64,000 nt of DNA, from contig NC_037259.1 in the NCBI RefSeq assembly GCF_000002425.4, positions 617,475-681,474 on the forward strand, in the 5' to 3' direction. The position numbers and the translations under genes were made by a program. This stretch comes from Physcomitrium patens. Taxonomy: Eukaryota > Streptophyta > Bryopsida > Funariales > Funariaceae. The notes below the pieces were generated by a model that ran no database searches, had not been told where the DNA came from, and was given only the letters and a program-made list of their open reading frames with translations. Positions 23,522 to 34,203 of the stretch are shown here, piece by piece; the first letter of the stretch is position 1; each line of letters opens with the position of its first letter.

Positions 23522-24070
23522 TGTCACAGACATGTATTTACTGTAATTATTATCTATGTAATATGAATAGGTAGAAGTAAATAAAAGTAGATTAATTTCT
23601 TAATATCTTCTAGAAAAGCTTTCTAGAAGCTTTATAGATTTAGCTTTGACTTTATATATGCTTATACTTGATTGATAGGTAAGAACTTGGTCAACAAGTT
23701 AATCACATACCACATATACTGATAGCTTGTGGAACAAGCTAACTATGTGGCGTCCACATAGAAAACTTGCCTTACAAGTTGAGATATATATTGTGTAAAG
23801 TCAACACATTTTTGGAGGTCCTATAGAATGTTACTACGTAGCTCTTAGGTAGATAGTATACATAGAGGCAAGAGTGAAGCCTTCTTCACACTTATCAACT
23901 CCTTTCTAGTTTTTAGTCTAGTTTCAAGGATCTCTAGTTTTCTTATCTTTTGGTAATAGCCATTCTAGTTTCTTTCTTAATATACATATTTAATTATTTC
24001 TATTTTGTCATCTTTCTTTGAGAAAATTTTCACTTATTTATTTATTTTTATCAAGTTCTTATCTTTAACT
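23522..24070 (+). repeat. 5' LTR of chromovirus copy C2
   Basis: 549 bp, TGTCACAGACATG to CTTTAACT, aligned end to end with the C5 LTR (38100-38646). It includes the TATA-like 'agtatacataga' and the 'aagcttcctagaagcttta'-type block. A primer site decayed to CAATATTAGAGCTTT follows at about 24090, again about 20 bases after the LTR end. Confidence 0.8.
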
Positions 24071-24299
24071 AATTGATAAGAATGCACTTACAATATTAGA
24101 GCTTTATCTAATCTTGATTAAGAATAGATTACTTCTTTTTCTTGATAAGACATAAGCATATTAGAAGTTGCGGATTACCTTCTTCTAAACTGATATTGTT
24201 CTTTGTATTTTCTTTGTTCTCAAGTCCTCTCTTCTATTTGTCTTGAGCAATATTAAACATCTTTTCTTTTCTAAGTGTTATCATAGCAAAACTTGTTGA

Positions 24300-25365
24300 A
24301 ATGAAGAGTGCAATGGCATAAATACAAGAACAATTGAGGAATTTAATGCATGTGATGCATCAACTCAATTCACCACCACAAGAAGCAACAAGATTGGCAG
24401 GATGTAAAGATATAGAAATGATTGGAGCTGCTTCAACATCTACACCAAATCATGTCCCTTCTTCTATGGTGGAATATCCTTCTAGTGTTAGAGTACCAAA
24501 AATTGTCCTACTCGAGAAGTTTGATGGCACCAAATCAAAGTTTAGAAGATTTATCAATCAAGTACAACATAAGATTTAACTTTAACTCCAAAGCTATCCA
24601 ATTCCAAGATCGCAAGTTAGATTCATTAATATGCTTCTTTCAAGTATAGCATTAACATGGTTATTATCTTTTCTTGAATAATGAGATCTAATATTGGATA
24701 ATTTAAAGGCTTTTTTGGTGGAATTTTGATCCATGTATGGAGAACAAGATGCAATTCGTGTCACAACCAACAAGATCTGTACTTTGTAACAAGGCAATCG
24801 ATTAGTAACGTTGTATGATTCATAGTTTCGACAACTTGCAACTGATATCAAGTGGGATGATATTGCACTTGTTAGCTAATTTCTCTACAGATTACAATAT
24901 GAGGTTTAAAAAATTAATGTTCAACTTACTTGATCTCCAAACATTAAGTCAAGCAATTAACTTTGCTATGAAGTGCAACAATCGACTTTTTGAATTTTGA
25001 TCTAAGGACCGTATAAGTGGACCTCAACGTTACTATAATTCAATGGCAACACCAACATCTCTTCAACACATACATTCGGAAGTAGAGGATATGCAAATTG
25101 ATGTAGTACATTTTAAACCTCTTACTGAGCAAGAAAAGACTCGTCATCGTCAAGAAGGATTGTACTTATAATGTGGAGAAGGTAAGCACACTACTCAACA
25201 TTGTCCAAAGATGTGACATAACCATAAAATGAAGAGTACAGCTATCAAAAAAGATAGTGTGTCAAAAAACGAGTTTGTCCAACTACAATAGGAACCGTGT
25301 GGTTGGAACCTTGTACAACACCTAGTAAAGGTCCTATTCTATCCTCAAAACCCTCTCTTTATTTT
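24300..25365 (+). pseudogene. C2 gag, broken
   Basis: 24334-24579 has the N-terminal helix (LMHVMHQLNSPPQEATRLAG, DIEMIGAASTST) and KFDGTKSKFRRFINQVQ. Capsid sequence follows in shifting frames to 24990 (QALNFAMK-like block). The knuckle is at about 25150-25210, where CGEGKHTTQHC keeps the H and last Cys but an upstream codon is a stop. 25220-25365 is the gag-protease linker. It is cut by solo LTR D copy 2. Confidence 0.75.
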
Positions 25366-25369
25366 ACGA

Positions 25370-27333
25370 TGTCGTATTGTGACATGACTATACGGTAAAA
25401 GATGATAATATGGATCTTATTATAGAAGAGCCAAGTTAAAAGAAAAAGTAGAAAAATATGAATAAAAGATAGGAAGGTAGTAAAACTTTTCGCAGTAATG
25501 CTACTCTTTTAGAAAAAATAGCTTCTATTTACTTTGTATGGCCAAAAATAAGGCAAAATAAGGTAGTTTGGAAAAATAAATGATATAGACATCTTTAGGA
25601 GGAAGTTAAGAGTAAATTTTAATAAAAATTACTTAGAAAAACTAGATGTTGATACTCGGAGAGGGCCGGTTATGAACCAGGATTGAAATCAGACCCTAAG
25701 GCACAAAACTGAGTCTCGATGACGACTTCGGAACTCTTTGGCAGATCAAAGAGTGGGATTTGATAGAAGATTAGGCAAAATTTCTATGAGCATTGGTTTT
25801 GGATGATTTGGATCTGTATTGACTTTATAAGAGCTTTACAAAAGCAAGGTTTTTTTGGGATGACTTGGATTTTATGAAATTCAATAGGGTTTACATTTTG
25901 GATGATTTAAAGAGTTTTGTAATAAATCTACAAATAAAATTTTGTGAATTAATGGTTATAGTTGTGTTCAATATGTCTTGTGAATTTGAGCTCGATCTAA
26001 CGGTTGAATTGAGGGTAATTGAGGTATAAAAGAGTTAAGGTCTCATAAAGTAGAATTTTTGGTCTAGTGAGGATTTTGAAGATTTCTTGCAATCTACTAG
26101 TTGGATTGGAGTAAAACTTATGTGAGAGAATATTAGACTTGTTTTTCTATGTGTTTGAAAATTTTTAAATCAATCGAATAGTGAAAAAGAGAGATATAGA
26201 CTCTGGAAGATTAGCATTAAGGTTGGAGAAGGAGGCCGACCAATACCCAAGCACATTTTTGAGGTTATAGTCTATTTGGTAATTCCGATCCTTTTCAAAA
26301 AATTTGTAATTATTTTTAACTTATTTTTTAAGAAATTCACAAAATTTGAATTAAGATCAACGGTTTATTCATAAGTTATTGAGGTTTAAATCTGTTATAG
26401 GAATTACCTGGGTTTGGTTAGGGATTGATTTAGGGTTTAGAGTTTGGTTAGGATTTGATTTAGAGTTAGGGTTTGGTTAAGGTTTGATTTAGGATTTAGA
26501 ATTTGGATTAAGATTTGATTAAGGTTTGATTTAGAATTTAGGATTTGGTTTAGAATTTGGTTAGGATTTAATTTAGGATTAGGGTTTGGTTAGGATTTGA
26601 TTTAGGATTTAGGGTTTGGATAGGATTTGATTTAGGATTTAGGGTTTGGTTTAGGATTTGGTTGGAATTTTGCTTAGGATTCATGATTTGATAAGGGTTT
26701 GATTTAGAGTTAGGATTTGATTAGGATTTGGTTTAGGATTTAGGATTTGGTTTAGGGTTTGTTTAGGGTTTGATTTAGGATTTATTTAGGGTTTGATTTA
26801 GAATTTGTTTAGGATTTGGTTTAGAATTTGGTTAGGATTTCATTTGGGATTTAGGATTTGGTTTAGGATTTAGAGTTTGGTTTAGGATTTGATTAAGGGT
26901 TTAGAGTTTGGTTTAGGATTTGATTGAGATTTGGTTTTAGGTTTGTTTAGGATTTGGTTTAGGATTTAAAATTTGATTTAGGATTTAAGATTTTATTAGG
27001 GTTTATTTAGGATTTAAGATTTAATTAGTTTTGGCCTAAAGTTTGAATGAAGTCTAATAGGATTTTAACTAGGATTAAATTAAGATTGCATTGAGATATA
27101 TTTGAGAGATATTTGTGATCATTCTAATATTTCTTTAAGATTTCTTATTTTTTCTTTGAAATTTCTTTGAGATTTCTTTGAATTTGATTAAAGCTTGTTT
27201 AGCATTATTATGGTCTAATTAGAGCATTGTTAGTATTCTATTAGAATTAGGATTTTGTTGCTACAATTTCCATTCTTCTTTCCATAGCCAAGTGCTCAAA
27301 GCATTGTCAAGCAAGACTTCATGTATTATGACG
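25370..27333 (+). repeat. Solo LTR of family D, copy 2, with expanded TTTAGG-type tract
   Basis: 1964 bp from TGTCGTATTGTGACATG to CTTCATGTATTATGACG, flanked by ACGA on both sides (25366-25369 and 27334-27337). Removing it rejoins C2 gag linker and protease in line with C5 39930-39950. It is about 520 bp longer than copy 1, and the extra length lies in the reiterated tract at 26400-27010. Confidence 0.85.
26400..27010 (+). repeat. Degenerate (TTTAGGRTTTG)n tract, telomere-like in composition
   Basis: About 600 bases made almost wholly of 'ggatttggttaggatttgat', 'ttagggtttgg' and similar words. GGTTTAG/TTTAGGG appears many times but never as a run of perfect 7-mers, so this is an expanded internal LTR repeat and not a telomere. 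The same tract occupies only about 80 bases in copy 1 and about 120 (inverted) at 30600-30720 in copy 3. Confidence 0.8.
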
Positions 27334-28320
27334 ACGATAAATGTTATTCTAGGACCTAAACATCACAAAGCCTCTACCTTTTTAGATTCAAGAGCCTCGA
27401 CATATTTCTTAGATGAAGAATTTGCTAAAAAACATAGCATACTTTTAGTGAAGAAAACTAAACTTATTCATGTAGAAGTCATAGATGATCGCCTGTTGTG
27501 TTCAAGAGATGTTATTCATGAAACCCTTCCTATAGAAGTAGCAACTAATGGTTATAGTAGCTTTATAATATTTAATATCATTAAATCTCCCTCTAATCTA
27601 GTTATTTTAGATTTATCATGGTTAGAAAAATATAACCCTAAAATAGATTGGACATCTCGTAGTCTTGACTTTTCTGAAAGTATAACTAAGAGCATAGTTA
27701 ATCAAGTAGAAAGTTATAAATCTAGTACAATTAAACTTGTATTTATAGGTGCCAAAGCTTTCTTATATGCTACAAAAAAAAGATCACCTTGTGTCATTTA
27801 TGCCGCATCTGTTTCTACTGATAGAAACACTTCAAGTGGCATTCTAAGCTAATATCAAGTTTTTTAAGATGTATTTGAGAAGAAGAATGCGGATACTCTT
27901 CCAGAACATTGTTCCTATGACTGCTCAATTGACCTTCAAAAAGAAGTACAACTGCCATTTGGACCAATCTATAGTTTATCACAAAATGAGTTAGCTGAAC
28001 TTAAGGAATATATTGAAGAAAATCTTCCTAAGAACTTCATACGCCATTCCAAATCTCCAACAAGAGCTCTAATTTTATTTGTGATAAAAAAAGATGGATC
28101 ATTGTGGATGTGTGTCGATTATCAAGGACTCAAGAAAATCACCATAAGAACAAGTATCCACTATCTTTGATATTTGGACTCCTTGATCAATTGAATCGAG
28201 GTAAGATCTATACAAAAATAGATCTATGAGGAGCATATAATTTGGTACGCATAAAAAAAAAAGATGAATGGAAGAGTGTATTTCAAACAAAGTATGGACA
28301 TTTTGAATACAACGTCATAT
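27334..28320 (+). pseudogene. C2 protease and N-terminal RT, broken
   Basis: 27292-27852 includes 186 open codons starting inside the LTR end. The protease part begins INVILGPKHHKASTFLDSRAS, where the catalytic D-S-G box has become D-S-R. It continues LPIEVATNGYSSFIIFNIIK and VILDLSWLEKYNPKIDW. RT follows from about 27900 (YDCSIDLQKEVQLPFGPIYS, NELAELKEYIEENLPKNFIR) to YGHFEYNV at 28310. It ends before the catalytic YxDD box, where the inverted copy C3 begins. Confidence 0.8.
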
Positions 28321-28905
28321 AGCATATAATGTTACAAATTGCTTGCTTTGTTACAAAATATGGATCTTGTTGCTTGCAACACAAGTTGTATCATGTTTAT
28401 CATACATAGATTAAAATTCTACTAAAAAATCCTCTAAATTATCCAATATTAGATCTTATTGTTTAAGAAAAGATGAAAACCATGATAATGCTGAACCTGA
28501 AAGAAGTGTATCAATGAATCTAACTTGTGATCTTAGAGTTGGATAGCTTTAGAATTGAAGTTCAATCTCAAGTTGTATTTGCTTGATAAATCTTCGAAAC
28601 TTAAAACTTGTGCCATCAAACTTTTCAAACAAGATAATTCTTGGTTCTCTAGTATTGGAAGGATATTCTACCATAAGAGAAGGGATGTGATTTGATTTAG
28701 ATGTTGAAGTAGCTCCAATCATATCTATATCTTTATTTTTTGCCATTTTTGTTATTCCAGGTAGCAATAAACTAAGTTGATGCATTGTAAGCATCAACTC
28801 CTTCAGTTGCTCTTGCATATATGCCATTACACTCTTTATTTCAAGAAGCTTTGCTATAATGGCACTTTGAAAAAAAATATATCTAATATTGCAGAAGATA
28901 AGCAA
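28321..28905 (-). pseudogene. C3 gag, N-terminal half
   Basis: 28905-28549 reads QSAIIAKLLEIKSVMAYMQE then LKELMLTMHQLSLLLPGITK, IDMIGATSTSKSNHIPSLMVEYP and LFEKFDGTSFKFRRFIKQIQ, matching C5 and C2 gag. 28540-28330 is the capsid middle in other frames. It ends before the zinc knuckle. Confidence 0.75.
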
Positions 28906-29069
28906 AAAAAAGGACTTGAGAATAAAAAAGATACTAAGAACAATATTAGTTTAAAAGAGTGTAATCTACAACTTCTAATACCCTTATATCTTATCAAGAG
29001 AAAGAAATAATCTATTTTTAATTAAGAAAAGATAAAGCTCTAATATTATAAGTATACTTTTGTCAATCT

Positions 29070-29603
29070 ATTAAAGATATGAACTGAAAGAAAATACATA
29101 AATTTGAGAAATCTGTGTGAAAAGAAACGTGACAAAATAAAAATAAAGTAGTATGTATATTAAAAAGAAACTGGAATGGCTATTCCAAAAGAGAAGAAAA
29201 CTAGAGACTCTTGAATCTAAATTAGAAGGAAGAAAAGAGTTGACAAGAGTGAAGAGGGCTTCACTTTTGCTTCAATATATACTATCTACTCAAGATCTAT
29301 GTGGCGATGTTCTATAACACCTCCAAAAATGTATTGACTTTGCATAATATGTATCTTGACTTGTAAGGCAAGTTTTTTATATAGCTACCACATAGCTAGT
29401 ATGTTCTACAAGCTACCAATACATGTGGCACATAGATAGCTTATTGACCAAGTTTCTAACCTACCAATCAACTATAAATATATGTAAAGTTAAAACAGCA
29501 TGTAAAAAGCTTCTAAGAGGCTTCTTTAGAAGGTATTATGAAATTAATCTATTTTTACTTAATTCTACCTACTTAGGTAATGAGTAGGTATATATCCATG
29601 ACA
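29070..29603 (-). repeat. 5' LTR of copy C3
   Basis: Matches C5 LTR in reverse: 'gaaactggaatggctattcc', 'agagttgacaagagtgaag', 'gcttcacttttgcttcaata' and the outer end 'tatatccatgaca'. The TATA-like stretch is at 29273-29284. Confidence 0.75.
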
Positions 29604-30299
29604 AATAGTTTCTTAAGATTTAAAGACAACTTTTACTACTACTCCAATTTTACTAGATTTTACAAAGATCTTTTATTTAAAGACTGATGCTTCCAACTTT
29701 GCATTAGGTTTTGTATTATTATAAATGAAAAAAGATGGAAAGCTTCATCCAATTGTATTTTATTTTAGAAATTTTTTAATTACAAAGATTAATTTTTTAA
29801 ATTCACAATAAAGAACTTTTTACAATTGTAGTTTTTTTTTTAAGACTGACGTCACTTGTTGGAAGTCACTATACATCCTGTGACTACATATTTAGATTAT
29901 AAGAATTTAGAGTATTTTATATCAGCTCGATTTTTGAATTGCCTCTAAACTTGTTGAAATATGTCATTATTTTATTTTGATTCTATAATTACATATTAAC
30001 TAAAAAATCAATAAAGACTATCAAATATTTTATTAAAGAAATCATATCTTGCTCCAAAGGCTAGAGAAGCAGTATTTGATTAGCAATATACCACTTTTTT
30101 AAAGCTAATTTTTTTTTGTTTGTGTGCTATTTCTATAGTTACACTTGTTGATTCAAGTTTTTTTGAAAAAATTTGTGTAGCATCAGCTAAGGATTCATTA
30201 GTTCATAATATTAAGCAATGCCTCGACAATGATAAGGTCAAATTGTAGAAGATCTTTTTTATTTTGAAGATCATTTATATATTCTAGAAGGATCAATAG

Positions 30300-31758
30300 T
30301 ATCATATTATATGAAGCCTTACTTGAGAATACACCAAGGACATGGCTGTAGAAGGTAGAAGGAAAATTGCAACAACAAGATTCTAACTCTAATAGAATCT
30401 TAAATAACTCCAATTAAATCTTAACAATACTAATCAAGCTATAATCAAATTCAAAGAAACCTTAAAAAAATTATGAAAGAAGTATGAAGAAATCCTAAAG
30501 AAATTCAAAAGAAGTATTACAATAAAATCTTAAATATATCTAAAATAAATTCTAACTGAATTATAATTTAATCTTAGTTAAAATCCTAATAGTCTTTAAT
30601 TATTTCTTTAATAAAATCTTTAATAAATCCTAAATAATCCTAAATCCTAAAAAAACTTAAATCCTAACCAATTCCTAAATTCTAAACCAAATCCTAAATC
30701 CTTACCAAACTCTAGTCAAATTAATTTAATCCTAAAGAAGTTTAGAACTTCAATATCTATCAATAATACCATTGATCTTACTTAAGATTCTACACAACTC
30801 TTAACAACTAAGTTGGCAACAAGCATACAAAATTTTAAGAAGATTGAACATACCAAATAGAAGTTCAATCCCAAATTCAACTCAGGTATTGGCCAGCTTC
30901 CTACTCCAATCTGAATGTTGAACTTCTAATGCCAATATTTCCTTCTTGAACCATTTAATTGCTTTCATAATTCACCTAAACTATTGGAAATCAAGTCTAA
31001 TCTTCATACAAAAAAATTCACTTCAATTCAATGGAAAAATTGCAAAAGATCTTAAAAATACTCACTCATCTTTAAATTCCAATTTTTGAGATCTCAACCC
31101 ACAAAAACCTTTATACACTTTGATCTAACCATTCAATTGGCCTAAAAATTTGCACACACACTAAAAACTAAAACACCAACACACTGCCCGAAATTCATCC
31201 ACATATACATTGCAAAACTTAAGAAATCTACAATTTTATTAACATAATTTAATTTTTCAAATACTAACCTAACCAAAAACATCATTAAGTTTGAAAATCC
31301 TTCAAAAATTGAATATTAACTCAATCAACATAAAACCAATGCCCAAAAATCTCTTTGCAAGTCTTCTCTCAAATAATTTTTTTCAATCTTCCAACAAACT
31401 TTGGAATCATTGTAGACACACAGTTTTATCCTTCAAGGTCTGATTTTGATCCAAGTTGTCAACTAATTCTCTTTGGGTATCAATATTTAATAATTTGAAG
31501 TAATTTTTGCTTAAGCCTATTATTAATTCTTTTTTTAACATGCCTAAATTAATTACTTATCTCATTTATTTTAATTTGAAGCATTTATGCTCCTACAAAG
31601 CAAATAGAAGTCCCTTCTTTTAAAGGCAATATTAAGACTAAATCTTTTATTACAATCCTATCATTTATCATTATTTTTTTTACTACATCTTCTTACTAAG
31701 ATTTTTTATAACATCCATGTTTTTATTTTTCACCATATAGTTGTATTACTACATGACA
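30300..31758 (-). repeat. Solo LTR of family D, copy 3
   Basis: Reverse orientation, 1459 bp. The outer start on the minus strand is TGTCATGTAGTAATACAAC at 31758 and the end is ATAATATGATA at 30300. It is flanked by ATAG and ATGT. It splits the integrase zinc region of the surrounding pol. The TTTAGG-type tract appears inverted ('aaatcctaaaccaaatccta') at 30600-30720. Confidence 0.75.
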
Positions 31759-32515
31759 ATGTGACTTTACATTCTTCAATCTTATCATGATTTTTTAGCT
31801 GCAAGATATCTTAGATTTAATAAAATATTTGAACTTATTTCTTATGATTTTTAGTGGCCTCAAATGTAAAAGACCGTGAAAGAATTTGTCCTCTCATGTG
31901 ACATTTGTTCAAGATCTAAGAATTTTTGACATTATCCTTATAGACTTCTATTGCTACTAACAATTTTGAAGCAACCATTATCTTATCAATGGATTTCATT
32001 AGTGATCTACTACCATTAACTATATTTGATACTAATTATGTTGTTGTGGATTGACTTATAAAGATAGCATATGTTATTCCATACAAAAAGATAATTTTTT
32101 GACAAGAAATGGTAAGGCTTTTTCTTAATAATATATATCAACATCATGGCCTATATGATGACATCATTTTTAACCAAAGGTCTCAATTCATATCAAAGTT
32201 TTGAAAATCTTTTTTTGAAATATTAAAAATAGATATCAAACTTTCTTTTGTCTTTCATCTTCAAATAGATGGTAAAATAAAACAAGTCAATCAAGTTTTG
32301 AAGGAATATTTATGATATACCATCAATTATCAATAAGATAATTGGACCTCATATTATCTTTAGCAGAGTTTACTTATAATAATATCTTTTATACTTCAAT
32401 TTAAGAAATACCATTTTATTCTAATTATGATTATTATTTGAAGCTTGATTTTTTAGATATATTAAAGGATGAAAATCTAGCAACTAAAAATCTTGCAAAA
32501 GAATTATTATAGCTC

Positions 32516-33729
32516 CAAATGTAAGCCATAAATTATGCATCAAAATTTTATTTAGTTAATTTTTAGTATTTTGATAAGATATAGTATTATTTATTTGTTA
32601 ATTGTGAAAAAATAGAGGTTTTTAGGAAAAATGAAGTTAGTTGTAGTCAAAGTATAGTAGAAGAAGATAGAAGGAATTAAAAATCAATGCATTGATTGAT
32701 ATCTATAGTGATTTTTCATCACCTTGTGATAAATGGATGCCAACCATTGGTCCTTTCCATAAAAGGCATTGATTGGAGATCATAGGAGATATAGGTTGAC
32801 TTCTTAATGCCAAGTTGTACTACTTGCATGGATTAGCTTGTAGGAAGGCTCTTAAATTAGTTTTTACTTGCAAGTTACTGGCAATGGTAATTGGCGATAA
32901 ATAGCTTGAGGGCTTGGGTATATAAGGCCCTTTCAAAGCCTTTTTCTTCCTCTCTCACCTTTGGTTTGAGCCCTTGGTAAGGGTGGTCCATTGAAGCACC
33001 AAAGAATTGTAGTATTTTTATTTGTTATAAGTTGTTTGTTCCATGCCCTTGCTGATCCTCTTAAAGCTCACTGTTTGTGGGATTATTTTCTTGTTTAGAC
33101 ATGTCAATTGTATTGGGGAGAGAAAATTAGTAAGGTTAAGTGAGAGAATCATCAAATTTGGAATTGAAATGAAAAAGTTATGAAGGTTTGAAGTTGGGAG
33201 GTTTTTTTTGTTGCTGCTATTGCTCTATCCCTGCATTGTTTTCATCCAACTGCATCTGTTTTCATCTGATTGTGCAATTTCCATCTAGCAGTGCTCTCTT
33301 CATCCGACTGTGCTGTTTCCGTCCAACTAAACCTGTCTTCATCCAATTGTGATGTTTTCGTCCAACTAAATTTGTCTTCATCCAATTATGTTAATTCCGT
33401 TCAACTGAACTTGTCTTCATCCAATTGTATTGTTTTCATCCAGAAATGCCTGTTTTCATCCGATTGCTTGTTCTATCCATTTTTTCCCTCATCTAGCTAC
33501 TTCCATTTGCTAGTTCTATCTAATTCTTCTCTTTTTCTTATTTTTTAATTTATCACTTCTTTTATGTTAAATCAGTTGGTAATTATTGCTTGAAAGGCAT
33601 TATCTAGGTAATTACAAATCAATTGATTAGATAATCAACCATTAAAGTAATCACACAATTAATCCCTACTACCTTTCAAACTTATTGTATAGTTATTTTT
33701 CCTCTTAAAGTAAAGTAGAGGAGGATTTT
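32516..33729 (+). mobile_element. 1.2 kb insertion with TATA box and minisatellite
   Basis: Flanked by TAGCTC at 32510-32515 and 33730-33735, interrupting the integrase tether of the surrounding pol. It contains 'gggtatataaggccc' at about 32918-32932 followed by a pyrimidine-rich stretch, typical of an LTR promoter. A purine tract AAAGTAGAGGAGG lies near its right end. No protein domain is seen. It may be a solo LTR or short non-autonomous element, but the ends are not clearly TG...CA. Confidence 0.55.
33225..33490 (+). repeat. Minisatellite of 'TTCATCCAATTGTG'-type units
   Basis: About fourteen degenerate units of 16-18 bp, each with a core TCATCC or TCCAAC followed by a short AT-rich arm, e.g. 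'gtcttcatccaattgtg' and 'ttttcgtccaactaaat'. Alternate units are more alike (TTCATCC, then TTCGTCC), suggesting a higher-order dimer. Confidence 0.7.
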
Positions 33730-34203
33730 TAGCTCACACCAAACAACTTTGAAGTTCTATTTACAAGCAATTCAAGATTCTTATAAAGCATCTTCAGATA
33801 AGTTTAAAAAAAATTCCTTGCTTTTCAAGTTGGAGATAAAATATAGCTTCTTTAACAAAATATCAAGACTAATTAAACTTGCGATAAATTGGACTACTAA
33901 AGAATAAGACCATTTTGTATTCAAAAAAATCAATCCAATGGCTTATTCATTAAAATTACTTGTATCTATATGGTATATCAAATCTTTTATGTTTCTTTCT
34001 TACATGCTTATTTAGAATAAATTATTCTAAAAATAATACAACCATCATTGCCTTACATTGAAATGAATAATCATATGGAATATGAAGTGAATAAGATCTT
34101 TAATTTTCAACAAAAAAGAAGCAAGTTAGAATATTTTGTACATTGGCATAACTACAATATCAATGAACATATGTAGGAATCAGTAGAAAATCTAGTATGC
34201 ACG

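Larger units (their letters stand above)
28321..29603 (-). mobile_element. Chromovirus copy C3: LTR, leader and gag only
   Basis: A minus-strand 5' part of a family C element. The LTR is 29070-29603 (TGTCATGGATATATACC at 29603). The leader is 28906-29069, with a primer site decayed to TATAATATTAGAGCTTT. gag spans 28905-28321. The remainder is missing at 28321, where C2 RT begins, so C3 was truncated at its 3' side together with part of C2 RT. Confidence 0.75.
29604..34203 (+). pseudogene. Chromovirus RNase H to chromodomain (probably the rest of C2), broken
   Basis: Plus strand from RNase H at 29640-29790 (LKTDASNFALG, GKLHPIVFYF) through the zinc region split by D copy 3 (left LYFEDHLYILEG at 30260, right DFLAARYLRFNKIFEL-like at 31780). 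The integrase core is at 31850-32500 (KEFVLSCDICSRSK, HHGLYDDIIFNQRSQFISKF, QIDGKIKQVNQVLKEYL), the tether at 33740-34030 and the chromodomain at 34060-34190 (KLEYFVHWHNYNINEHMWES). Stops are frequent. It resumes the strand and order of C2, with part of RT missing. Confidence 0.75.

Noticed and set aside
26400-27010. Interstitial telomere (TTTAGGG)n
   Set aside because: No run of perfect 7-mers; the tract lies inside a solo LTR present in other copies at shorter length.
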